DNA from: an uncultured Eubacteriales bacterium
GTDB taxonomy: Bacteria > Bacillota > Clostridia > Oscillospirales > CAG-272
Length of the DNA stretch: 64,000 bases
Reading direction: 5' to 3'
Assembly: GCA_934525675.1 (NCBI GenBank)
Contig: CAKSZH010000005.1
Span: 62,001-126,000 of the forward strand
Below are positions 1 through 7,664 of the stretch, piece by piece. Both the position numbers and the translations under genes were made by a program. Under the pieces are notes generated by a model, which searched no databases, was not told the DNA's origin, and worked only from the letters and a program-made list of their open reading frames with translations. The stretch's first letter is position 1. Each line of letters opens with the position of its first letter.

Positions 1-1016
1 TGAAGGCGTCCTTGCTTGTCTGCAAGCACGGGCATCAAATTCAAATCAATGTAATGATCAGTAATCTGAGATTCGTTAAAGGTAGATGCTTCAGCAATCT
101 TGTTGTCCCACGTAGAGCCAAAGCTGCAGAAACGAGCGGCAACCTTGGATGAGGTTAATTCAACGGCTCCCGTGTTAAGTTTGGGAAGATGGAGAATCGC
201 GCGAAGTATCTTTTTGTCATTCAACTCCGACAACGTTGTAAAGTCGGGTCTGGAGTATAACCATTGTTCTCCAAACTCCTTTGTGCTTCCGATGAAACCA
301 ATACTGCCAAAAGCATTGTTGACCTTTGCGTTTTTGCTTTCTACGGTCGTGTCTTGAAATAGCTTAGGCTCGTATAGATTGGCTTCGATCAATACGGATT
401 TGCCAAATGAAGAACATGAAATAACGGAAACCGTGTAGTTACGGTCTGTTATCTTTTGATAAGAAATTTTAGCGGGAGCAATGATATTTCCGTTTGCATC
501 TGACGTACCGATACAAGAAAATGACACAAATGGGCGGAATCGCTCGCTCATCAACGCAAAGTTTTTATCGTTTGCTCTTACCTCCAAAAAGGGTTTGCTT
601 ATTTCTACGGAAAAAGTACATCCTATCCCGTCGTTACAGAAGCTACGAAGTGCGATTCCGTTAACCGTAGGATAAAGCCGCTTATTTGTGTACATGATTT
701 CAGTTTCTGATATGCGAGAAATTTGCTCAGAAAGAGAAATAACACAAGAGCCCTCTGAGTTTTCCATCCGGACACTGCTTCCAATGGTTATATTCGCATT
801 GCTTCCGGTTGTATAAGCAACGCCGCCTTTCGAGTGGAATTTCATATCAACGGTTTTTCTCGTTCGGCTGTTGTAAATAGGTGAAGAAAAGTAATATGCG
901 GTTTTAGTTCCGTTCTGTTCGATCGCAACAAGACGGTAACGATTGCTATTTTTATAGTCAATTACCAGTGGTGAACCTTTTCTTAATGTGAAGATTTCTC
1001 CAAGAATAGAATTCAT
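1..1016 (-). CDS. Large protein of unknown function, 3' part outside the window
   Basis: An open frame runs on the minus strand from ATG at 1016 to the window edge (at least 338 codons) with no stop. The start is supported by AAAGGAG seven bases upstream. The N-terminus (MNSILGEIFTLRKG) has no signal peptide or obvious membrane segment. The visible part is beta-rich, with many Ser/Thr/Asn residues and alternating hydrophobics. A late segment (LRAILHLPKL, then STWDNKIAEASTF) vaguely recalls DNRLRE-type beta domains of RHS-like or surface proteins, but this is weak. I do not recognise the family. A 12-bp inverted repeat lies in its leader at 1065-1095. It could be a phage or element structural gene given the surrounding mobile DNA. 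Confidence 0.6.
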   Translation of the reverse strand, partial: MNSILGEIFTLRKGSPLVIDYKNSNRYRLVAIEQNGTKTAYYFSSPIYNSRTRKTVDMKFHSKGGVAYTTGSNANITIGSSVRMENSEGSCVISLSEQISRISETEIMYTNKRLYPTVNGIALRSFCNDGIGCTFSVEISKPFLEVRANDKNFALMSERFRPFVSFSCIGTSDANGNIIAPAKISYQKITDRNYTVSVISCSSFGKSVLIEANLYEPKLFQDTTVESKNAKVNNAFGSIGFIGSTKEFGEQWLYSRPDFTTLSELNDKKILRAILHLPKLNTGAVELTSSKVAARFCSFGSTWDNKIAEASTFNESQITDHYIDLNLMPVLADKQGRL

Positions 1017-1064
1017 TTAATTGTCTCCTTTCATGTTTTTTACAGCTGCAGATACAGTATAAAT

Positions 1065-1095
1065 GTTAACCATGACAGCTAACGTCATAGTTAAC
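1065..1095. promoter_or_regulatory. Inverted repeat in the leader of the minus-strand gene, possible operator
   Basis: GTTAACCATGAC (1065-1076) and GTCATAGTTAAC (1084-1095) are complementary except for one base, around a 7-nt centre. A possible minus-strand -10 (TATACT, 1056-1061) lies just downstream in transcription direction, so the repeat covers the expected -35 region. Operator function is inference. Confidence 0.35.
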
Positions 1096-1131
1096 AGATT
1101 ATGCAATAAAGTTTTTTGAGGATCGACACCA

Positions 1132-1186
1132 AAAAATAAATACTCCGTGGTTCATTCACTTGAAGTACCTCGGAGTATTTATTTTT
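1132..1186. terminator. Long AT-rich hairpin, terminator-like
   Basis: A perfect 16-bp stem (1132-1147 with 1171-1186) encloses a 23-nt loop. The arms end in A-runs on one side and T-runs on the other, so it could end transcription in either direction. No intact gene ends next to it, which suggests it is left over from a deleted neighbour. Confidence 0.45.
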
Positions 1187-1302
1187 ACAAATTACGCGAG
1201 CTTATTTAAGAAGGGTGGTTTTTTGTCGTATGCCGTAAATCCGCTGCTTAAATTACAATACCGAACTTGTTTTTTAATAGATATTAGGATTTTCATAAAA
1301 AA

Positions 1303-1322
1303 CGGGCTACCGAAGTAGCCCG
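1303..1322 (-). terminator. Minus-strand terminator with a UUCG tetraloop
   Basis: The minus strand reads an 8-bp stem CGGGCTAC/GTAGCCCG closed by a C(TTCG)G tetraloop and followed by TTTTTTAT (toward 1297). This is a textbook intrinsic terminator, yet no minus-strand gene is recognisable upstream (1323-1650), so its parent gene has probably been lost. Confidence 0.65.
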
Positions 1323-1486
1323 AAAATAATATGCTTATTATTTTTTTCAATTGGGTGTATGAATATTGCTTCCAATAGTCCATTATTGATCACAGCTATG
1401 GTATCAATCGCAAAGCGATACCCTGTTCTCAAAAAATCTTTATTTCCAAAACAAAACCAATGTGCCATGATAAATCATTTGTTTGA

Positions 1487-1662
1487 TGGGGAAAAATAAT
1501 TAAGTCAAGCAACTCACATGTACAGTTATCAGATGAACAGATTAATAAAAAATACATTGAAGGAGATATACGCATTGTAACAGAACAAGGAAGATATCCT
1601 CTGGAAACCGTATACAAAATGTTTTCTGATAAAAAGAAATATAACGATAGAATTGTTTACCA
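1487..1662 (+). pseudogene. N-terminal remnant of a DUF262-type protein
   Basis: The plus frame reads LSDEQINKKYIEGDIRIVTEQ and then GRYPLETVYKMF. This matches the usual N-terminus of DUF262 (ParB-like nuclease fold) proteins, in which a phrase like RIVTEQARYPL precedes the catalytic region. There is no ATG: the frame opens after a TGA at 1484 and only ATA/ATT codons stand where the start should be. The match stops near 1662, where the sequence switches to an alcohol dehydrogenase. Only about 50 of the several hundred residues normal for the family remain. Confidence 0.55.
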
Positions 1663-2195
1663 AAGAGAGTATACTCATCATCGGAGCAGGCCCCACGGGA
1701 ATCTGCACGCTCCTTTGCGTGATGCTGAAGAATCCCAAGCGCATTATCATGTGCGAGAAGGACGAAAACCGTATCAAGTTTGTGAATGAGTATTATCCCG
1801 ATGTGCTGACGGTTACGCCCGAAGAATGCCTTGATTTTGTGCGCGAGAACTGTGATCACGGCGGCGCAGATGTTGTGCTTGAGGTTGCCGGAGCAGAGAA
1901 CACCTTCGAGCTTGCGTGGCAGTGTGCTCGCCCGAATGCGATCGTCACGGTGGTGGCGCTTCACGATAAGGCGCAGACCTTGCCTCTGCCCGATAAGTAC
2001 GGCAAAAATCTGACCTTCAAGACCGGCGGCGTTGACGGTTGCGATTGCGAGGAAACATTGAAGCTCATCGCCGAGGGAAAACTCGACACCGAGCCACTGA
2101 TCACGCATACCTATCCGCTCTCGAAGATCGACGAGGCGTACGAGCTGTTTGAAAATAAACGCGACGGCGTTATTAAGATCGCGGTTGAGTGTTAA
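1653..2195 (+). pseudogene. C-terminal half of a zinc-type alcohol/sorbitol dehydrogenase
   Basis: The frame encodes the Rossmann NAD(P)-binding half of a medium-chain dehydrogenase: a dinucleotide-binding loop (ILIIGAGPTGICTL), an acidic end of the second strand (IIMCEKDENR), HGGADVVLEVAG, and the C-terminal IDEAYELFENKRDGVIKI. The whole catalytic zinc domain (about 160-170 residues with its Cys and His ligands) is missing. A TTG at 1653 can open the frame, but it lies in the DUF262-derived part, so this is a deletion product. It may still be translated as a 180-aa protein, but it would lack the active site. Confidence 0.75.
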
Positions 2196-2221
2196 AAGTC
2201 CTTTTAATTGGACAGAGAATG

Positions 2222-2230
2222 TGGTATAAT
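2222..2230 (+). promoter_or_regulatory. Extended -10 promoter of the helicase gene
   Basis: TGGTATAAT (TG-N-TATAAT) lies about 35 nt upstream of the helicase start. The -35 is poor, which is usual for extended -10 promoters. Confidence 0.5.
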
Positions 2231-2262
2231 TAACTATAAGTTCGAAACGGAGGTGTGAATAG

Positions 2263-5004
2263 ATGCTATTTGCAGTGGATTATAATGACAATCGAGTACA
2301 TATTGATGAAACACATAGCAACCAAGAATATTATTGCCCCTATTGTGGCGCACCTCTGACTACCAAAAAGGGAGAAATTCGACAGCATCATTTTGCTCAT
2401 AAGCAAAACCACCTGTGTTCTGATACTTGGGAGCGTAGCCATAGCTACGATATATCTCCTTGGCACAATGACTGGCAATCGCTTTTCCCAAAAGAAAATC
2501 AAGAAGTAAAACTTTCGCTGGGAGATACTAAGCATCGTGCTGATGTTATGATTGACCGTACGGTTATTGAATTTCAGCACAGCATTATGCCCGTGAAGGC
2601 TTTCGATGATAGAAACAATTTCTATTTCAATTTAGGAAACAAAGTTATATGGCTGTTTGATTTATCTGATCTATTAGAAGATCAACTGTTTTACAAAGAA
2701 ACAGGCAACGGTTTAGAGTTCCATTGGCGCAATCCTAAAAAGGCTTTCAATAATTACGATATTCAAAGTGGTTGTATAGATTTATTCTTTCAGTTAAAAT
2801 CAGAACCCAATGTAGGTATTGTGAGAGTTACCGATGTGTCTGCAAATGGTTTTGAATGTTTTTACACATCTCAATTCATTGACAAAGACGATTTTCTGAC
2901 CTATGTTGGTTTAAAAGACGGACATTGCTTACCTCCGTGCAGGGAAGACATCGAGAATAACGAACAATATTGTGCATTCAAGGAGAAGTATGATATCTGT
3001 CTAAATAAGCAACAAGAGCGTGCATTACTTGCGGTTGAGGGCTCGAATTTATTGTTGGCAGTTCCCGGTTCGGGAAAAACTACGGTGTTAGTAGAACGCT
3101 TGGGGCATATGGTAATCAACAAAAATATTCCACCGCAAAGCATTCTTGCTATTACATATAATACTGCCGCAACAGAGGAAATGAAGAGCAGATTTTCAGC
3201 TCAATTCGGTGAGCAATATGGAAAGCAAATTGATTTCCGCACCATAAATAGCTTGGCTCTTAAGGTGTATTCGGATTATTGCCGTAAAACCAATAGACCG
3301 CAAAGAAAATTGATTCAAGATGACGAAAGACGTCGTTTGCTTGGAGAGGTGTTTAAGCAGCATAGTGGTGAGTATGCGGCGGAAAATGATATTCTTGAAC
3401 TTTCTTCTGCTATCACATACATCAAAAATATGATGCTTACGGATGAGCAAATATGTGAGATCGAGTCTGAATATCCGCATTTAAATGCAATGTATGAATC
3501 TTATCAGAAGTCACTGAAAGATAACTGCCAGATGGATTTTGACGATCAAATGGTATTTGCTCTTTGGATATTGCAAAAGGATGATAAAATCATCTCTGCA
3601 CTAAGAGCGCGGTATAAGTACATTTGCGTAGATGAAGCCCAGGATACATCAAAGATCCAGCATGAAATTATTAAGCTTCTTGCCCAGGGTAACAATCTTT
3701 TTATGGTGGGTGACGAAGACCAAAGCATTTACGGTTTCCGGGCGGCTTACCCTAAAGCCTTGTTGAATTTTAGATATGATTATCTGAATCCGTACATCTT
3801 GCGTATGGAACGCAATTACAGGTCTACAGCCCAAATTGTTGAAAAAGCGCAATCATTTATTTCTCAAAATAAGGGACGATATGAGAAGAACATGATTGCC
3901 GAACGCGGTGATGGAGAAGCGGTTTCTTTAGAGCAAGTAGAATCCAGAGAAATCCAATATATGCGTTTGCTCGATATTGCAAAGACTGCAGACAGAGAAA
4001 CGGCATTTTTGTATCGAGACAATGAAAGCTCAGTTGTTCTTATTGACCTATTCTTGAGGAATGGTGTTCCTTTCAGATTGAGAAAGCCCGAAATGAACTT
4101 TTTCGGTAATCGTGTAGTAAAGGATATTGTAGCATATCTTTCTCTTGCATTGAATGAGAATGACACAACTTCATTTTCTCAAATATGTAATAAGGGTATC
4201 ATATATTTGAAGAGCCAACAGAAGGATTATGCTATTAAGAATTGCAAATATAAACGCATATCTGTTTACGATGCTGTTGAAGGTCAGATGCAATATCTCA
4301 AAGAACGCCAAAGAGATAGGGCTGACGATTTCAGAAGTGTAATGTCCAGAGTGGGCAAATCTAAAGCCTCGGATGCTATTTCTATTTTATTGAATAGTGG
4401 CTATGAGGATTATTTGAGAAAGAATCATCTTGATGGTGGTAAAATTGAAATTCTGTCAATACTCTCCAAGCAAGAACCGGACATTCAAAGATTCTTGGAT
4501 AGACTCGTGGAGTTGGAAAGACTGATTCAAAAGGGGTTTTATTCCAAAGCAAACAATGCGGTGATTCTTTCAACTATCCATTCGAGCAAGGGCTTGGAAT
4601 ATGACAGTGTTTATATGGTCGATGTGTACGATGGACGTTTCCCGTCATCAAGGCCAAATATCTTTAGTCGATCTAAAGATAACGCCGATGGTGAACAAGA
4701 AGAACGCCGACTGTTCTATGTTGGAATCACGCGAGCTAAAAACAAATTGAGCTTATTTGGCATAAAGGGAAGAGAAAGCACCTTTATAGATCAACTTTTC
4801 CCAGAGCAAAAAATGGCGTTAGAACAAGAGGAAGAGGAAAAACGAAGACGTGCCCATGAAGTCCAAGAGCAAAGGCGCATTGAGAGTATGCGTAGACGCG
4901 CTGAGCAAGGACGTATAGCACAAGAACAGTATCTTATAAGGCAAGACGAATTGAGAAAAGAGCGTGAGAAAGCTCTTGAATTAGAGCGGGAGCGTCAAAA
5001 ATAA
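2263..5004 (+). CDS. CoiA-like nuclease fused to UvrD/Rep-type helicase
   Basis: A 913-aa protein; the start is set by GGAGGTGTGAATAG just upstream. Residues 1-180 resemble the competence protein CoiA: a zinc-finger-like CPYC (25-28) with later HH and C residues, then a PD-(D/E)XK-like core with HRADV (D94) and VIEFQHS (E103, Q105). Residues 245-840 form a superfamily 1 helicase: Walker A VPGSGKTT (about 267-274), DEAQDTS (about 456), GDEDQSIYGFR (about 483), RNYRST (about 518), a motif V-like STIHSSKGLEY (about 770) and GITRAK (about 822). The C-terminus (845-913) is a charged Glu/Arg-rich coiled coil. Fusing a nuclease to a 3'-5' helicase suggests DNA processing, repair or anti-phage defence in this mobile region. 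The fold calls are by motif, the role is inference. Confidence 0.85.
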   Translation: MLFAVDYNDNRVHIDETHSNQEYYCPYCGAPLTTKKGEIRQHHFAHKQNHLCSDTWERSHSYDISPWHNDWQSLFPKENQEVKLSLGDTKHRADVMIDRTVIEFQHSIMPVKAFDDRNNFYFNLGNKVIWLFDLSDLLEDQLFYKETGNGLEFHWRNPKKAFNNYDIQSGCIDLFFQLKSEPNVGIVRVTDVSANGFECFYTSQFIDKDDFLTYVGLKDGHCLPPCREDIENNEQYCAFKEKYDICLNKQQERALLAVEGSNLLLAVPGSGKTTVLVERLGHMVINKNIPPQSILAITYNTAATEEMKSRFSAQFGEQYGKQIDFRTINSLALKVYSDYCRKTNRPQRKLIQDDERRRLLGEVFKQHSGEYAAENDILELSSAITYIKNMMLTDEQICEIESEYPHLNAMYESYQKSLKDNCQMDFDDQMVFALWILQKDDKIISALRARYKYICVDEAQDTSKIQHEIIKLLAQGNNLFMVGDEDQSIYGFRAAYPKALLNFRYDYLNPYILRMERNYRSTAQIVEKAQSFISQNKGRYEKNMIAERGDGEAVSLEQVESREIQYMRLLDIAKTADRETAFLYRDNESSVVLIDLFLRNGVPFRLRKPEMNFFGNRVVKDIVAYLSLALNENDTTSFSQICNKGIIYLKSQQKDYAIKNCKYKRISVYDAVEGQMQYLKERQRDRADDFRSVMSRVGKSKASDAISILLNSGYEDYLRKNHLDGGKIEILSILSKQEPDIQRFLDRLVELERLIQKGFYSKANNAVILSTIHSSKGLEYDSVYMVDVYDGRFPSSRPNIFSRSKDNADGEQEERRLFYVGITRAKNKLSLFGIKGRESTFIDQLFPEQKMALEQEEEEKRRRAHEVQEQRRIESMRRRAEQGRIAQEQYLIRQDELRKEREKALELERERQK

Positions 5005-5013
5005 ATTGCTGAA

Positions 5014-5292
5014 ATGCATTATGCTAATCCTTCAACGCTCAACCAAAAAATCGTGGGCTGCTTGAATGAGTGCCGAAAAAAATATTTCGAAACCAAAGAC
5101 AAGAAATACTGGTGGCAGATGATCCAACTCTTGCCGAGTTCCTATAATCAAAGACGCACCGTTCAGTTTAACTATGCTGTTGCGCTCAACATTTACAATG
5201 CACGCAAAACTCACAAGCTTGATGAGTGGCACAGCTTATGCGATGAAATTAAAAAGCTGCTTTACTTTGAGAAAATTTGTTTGGAGGATTGA
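5014..5292 (+). CDS. Small phage-type protein of unknown function
   Basis: A 92-residue, basic, helical protein with the phrases YWWQMIQLLPSSYNQRRT and HKLDEW. These recall a small protein common in Clostridia and Bacillus siphophage genomes, often near nucleotide-metabolism genes. Its role is unknown to me. It starts 9 bases after the helicase stop and has no clear Shine-Dalgarno, so it may depend on translation of the upstream gene. The next gene (a nucleotide kinase remnant) is also of phage type, so the pair looks like a prophage fragment. Confidence 0.6.
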   Translation: MHYANPSTLNQKIVGCLNECRKKYFETKDKKYWWQMIQLLPSSYNQRRTVQFNYAVALNIYNARKTHKLDEWHSLCDEIKKLLYFEKICLED

Positions 5293-5294
5293 AT

Positions 5295-5640
5295 ATGACA
5301 CATTTTATTTTGTGTAGCGGCAGGGCACGCCACGGCAAGGATACCTCCGCAGAAATTATGAAGGAAAATCTCGAGAGCAAAGGATATTCGGTTCTTATTA
5401 CGCATTACGCAGACCTTCTCAAATTCATCTGTAAGAATTTCTTCGGCTGGAATGGAGAGAAGAATGAAGCCGGCAGAACGCTCTTGCAGCAGGTGGGGAC
5501 TGATTGTTCAGAGAACAAAATCCGGATTACTGGGTCGATTTCGTATCATGACGCTTGAATAGTGTCATGGATGGAATCAAACACGGGTTTGATATTGCTG
5601 TGATCTTGTTTGCCGGATTAGAAGGGAAGAGAAACGAACC
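5295..5640 (+). pseudogene. Phage-type deoxynucleoside monophosphate kinase, frameshifted
   Basis: ATG at 5295 follows GGAGG. The first 74 residues are a good kinase N-terminus with a P-loop (GRARHGKDTSA), YADLLKFICKNFFGW and LLQQVGTD. Right after GTD the frame is lost. One base further, the plus strand reads the expected continuation FREQNPDYWVDFV, so a single base is missing near 5503-5506. That frame then hits TGA, and a further fragment (VMDGIKHGFDIAVI) lies in another frame downstream. The encoded 87-aa product would lack most of the family's usual length (about 180-250 aa). Confidence 0.75.
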
Positions 5641-5664
5641 CGTCGCCTCGGATGAGGCGGCGGG
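5639..5664 (+). repeat. GC-rich hairpin, copy 1 of a repeated palindrome
   Basis: CCCGTCGCCTC / GAGGCGGCGGG form an 11-bp stem (one G-T pair) with a GGAT loop, followed by TAATTTTT. A nearly identical palindrome occurs at 7572-7597 in the same orientation. It could act as a terminator for the kinase remnant, but the second copy marks it as a repeated element. Confidence 0.7.
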
Positions 5665-5823
5665 TAATTTTTGTAGCTGGTTGAATAACAATGTCGATTT
5701 GCAACAGCACCGCCACTAAACTTTTTCTAAACCCAATGAGTCCCAGCTTTTTTAGATGTTTTCAACGATAAGGTCTGCATTTTGAAAATCTCTCCAATTT
5801 GCTCCTTAATGTCTCGAAACTGC

Positions 5824-6288
5824 CTAATTTTCAAGGTACGGGGATCTACATATTTCAGCAAACAGACCATATTTCTTTGCTATTGATTCGATCTTATCAA
5901 ACTCAATATTTGTCCCCATATAAGTATAATAATCATAGCCAAAATGAATATATGTTGATTCCGTAATCAATTTTGCCCAACATTCCTCTCGCAAACATTG
6001 TCGTATGAAAACAAAAATTTCTTCTCCCATTAGATATTGATTGTTTTTCCATTCAGCTTTTTTTCTGAGTTCTAAATCAATTATTTGCATTTGATGAATA
6101 AACAAATCTGCAAGAATATTTCGATAGAAATTTACGTAGGAATTTTCGGTTTTTAAATATTCATTCATTGTTAAAATATTGTTTTCGAATAATTGGCCAA
6201 TGTCGGAAATGCTGGTCCATTCATTTTTTGTATATATCCCATTTTTTCTAAAAATCGGGTTATATTTAGTAATTCTATAGTGATTCAT
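5824..6288 (-). CDS. Predicted immunity protein for the orphan RHS toxin
   Basis: A 154-residue soluble protein without signal peptide. Its start overlaps the toxin stop by 4 nt (6285-6288, ATGA arrangement), the normal layout for a polymorphic toxin and its immunity gene. The opening MNHYRITKYNPIFR and EWTSISDIG are typical of small immunity proteins next to RHS/CDI-type toxins in Bacillota, though I cannot assign a numbered Imm family. Its codon use is AT-rich compared with the RHS part, as is usual for swapped tip-immunity modules. It presumably binds and blocks the nuclease tip encoded just upstream. Confidence 0.7.
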   Translation of the reverse strand: MNHYRITKYNPIFRKNGIYTKNEWTSISDIGQLFENNILTMNEYLKTENSYVNFYRNILADLFIHQMQIIDLELRKKAEWKNNQYLMGEEIFVFIRQCLREECWAKLITESTYIHFGYDYYTYMGTNIEFDKIESIAKKYGLFAEICRSPYLEN

Positions 6289-7451
6289 TTCCCAACCCGC
6301 CTCAAAAATATGTCATACGTTCCAGAGCGAGTCCTCTTTGAAAACAAATTCTCAATAGAAGAAGCCGCTTTCCATATACCTCCGTTATGTGCGTCAGCAT
6401 CTGCTGTAATATAGCGTAATTCCAAAGGGGCTTTTGAATTTACAAAAATTGCTTTTCCGTGAGATGTTTGCCCATTAACTTTAGAATACCCCATCTTTTG
6501 GGCTGTCGCCGTTGCCTCTGAATTAGACATTCCGCACGAATTATGCACCAGCACCGGCTTGTCACCGACATAATAAGTATGGAAATCCGCAACTTCGAAG
6601 TTATATGTCGTCTCCGGGCTTTCCAGCAGTTCGTGCTGTACCTGTTCTACGACAACATACTCCCCGTTTAGCATGACGAGAATGTCGCCCGCGCGGAGGT
6701 TGATGGCGGATGTCCAGCCCTTGACGGGGGAGTAGAACGGGTGGTTCGGCGTGCAGGTGATTTTTTCGCCGTTCACCGTTACATGAACCCATTCCTCGGT
6801 TTCATTCCGGAAGATCTGAACCACTTCTTTGAGTTCCGTCTCGCCCGTCTCTTCGTTGGTTGCCCAAACCAGATCTCCGGGCTGGATTTCCTCAATCGGT
6901 ACTAATCCATCTTGGGCTGCAACAGGAGTTCCCGCCACAAAACAGATGTCGAAGGTGCCTCCGCCTGACAAATATGCCGCACCAAAAGATGTTACGGCAA
7001 GGGCAATATTCTTGACAGTCTCATAGGTGTCTTCTCCCCACGCATCCCGAATTACATTCGTTCCGGTGAGTGATTCTACCACTTCCGAAGCCCCGATTGC
7101 CGCAGTGCAGAGTGCTGCCGAAGTTACCGCCGTTGCGGCTATCGCTCCCGCAAGACACAACGTAGCCGTTCCCGCTGTCAGAATTGTCGCAGCAGCAACA
7201 CCGACCCCAAACGCTACCAGCAATGCTCCTTTTACGAAGATGTTCCAGTCCGGCCATTCTCCCGTCGGATCGGTATACATGACAGGGTTGTTCTCGCAGT
7301 AAGCAAACAGGTTATAGCCGAGCAACCCACCATTCAGTTGCCCATCCGCATTGATAAACCGACCCGTATACGCGTCGTAGTATCTGGATTGGAGATAGTA
7401 CAGATTTGTTTCCGTATCCAGATAATACCCTCTGTACCGGAACGGGTTCAT
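6285..7451 (-). CDS. Orphan RHS C-terminal tip: Hint domain and RNase-like toxin
   Basis: 388 residues from ATG at 7451. Residues 1-60 are an RHS core end (RYRGYYLDTETNLYYL, then GRFINADGQLNGGLL), nearly identical to residues about 1900-1955 of the full-length RHS protein. Residues 71-120 are a hydrophobic Gly/Ala-rich stretch. Residues 168-304 are a Hint autoprocessing domain with Cys170, TPNHPF (His237) and VLVHN (His303, Asn304). Residues 305-388 are the toxin, with AQKMGYSKVNG, DADAHNGGIWK and RTRSGTYD. This pattern recalls the Ntox21-like tRNase-type tips of CDI/RHS toxins; that family name is from memory. There is no signal or long repeat region, so it is a silent cassette that needs recombination with the main gene to be delivered. 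Confidence 0.8.
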   Translation of the reverse strand: MNPFRYRGYYLDTETNLYYLQSRYYDAYTGRFINADGQLNGGLLGYNLFAYCENNPVMYTDPTGEWPDWNIFVKGALLVAFGVGVAAATILTAGTATLCLAGAIAATAVTSAALCTAAIGASEVVESLTGTNVIRDAWGEDTYETVKNIALAVTSFGAAYLSGGGTFDICFVAGTPVAAQDGLVPIEEIQPGDLVWATNEETGETELKEVVQIFRNETEEWVHVTVNGEKITCTPNHPFYSPVKGWTSAINLRAGDILVMLNGEYVVVEQVQHELLESPETTYNFEVADFHTYYVGDKPVLVHNSCGMSNSEATATAQKMGYSKVNGQTSHGKAIFVNSKAPLELRYITADADAHNGGIWKAASSIENLFSKRTRSGTYDIFLRRVGK

Positions 7452-7571
7452 TGTGCCGATGCCGTTGGTATTCGTCAGGACGGTGCAGTTGCCCCCCGAC
7501 GAAGTCGGATCGCGTCAGTAGCAGTAGCTTGCAACTTTGGTGCCGCTTGCGTTGTAGATTGCGATGATCCC
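7452..7571 (-). pseudogene. RHS core fragment upstream of the orphan tip
   Basis: The minus strand continues the homology to the full-length RHS gene upstream of the ATG. It encodes IAIYNASGTKVASYCY, then a TGA (7507-7505) and a short foreign stretch, then GNCTVLTNTNGIGT leading into the orphan frame. In the full gene the same place reads SYCYDAWGNC. About 24 nt, containing the palindrome CCGAC-TTC-GTCGG, replace the DAW codons. Homology begins directly at the hairpin at 7572-7597. Confidence 0.7.
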
Positions 7572-7597
7572 CCCGCCGCCTCATATGAGGCGGCGGG
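7572..7597 (+). repeat. GC-rich hairpin, copy 2 of a repeated palindrome
   Basis: CCCGCCGCCTC / GAGGCGGCGGG is a perfect 11-bp stem with an ATAT loop, followed by TATAATTTT. It matches the copy at 5639-5664 in sequence and direction. The two copies enclose the orphan toxin-immunity cassette exactly: RHS homology starts at this one, and the other lies 160 nt past the immunity gene stop. Confidence 0.75.
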
Positions 7598-7664
7598 TAT
7601 AATTTTGTCATGAAAATTTGTGTCGGGTCGTCATTTTTGTGACAACAGACTCCGATTCTTGCGG

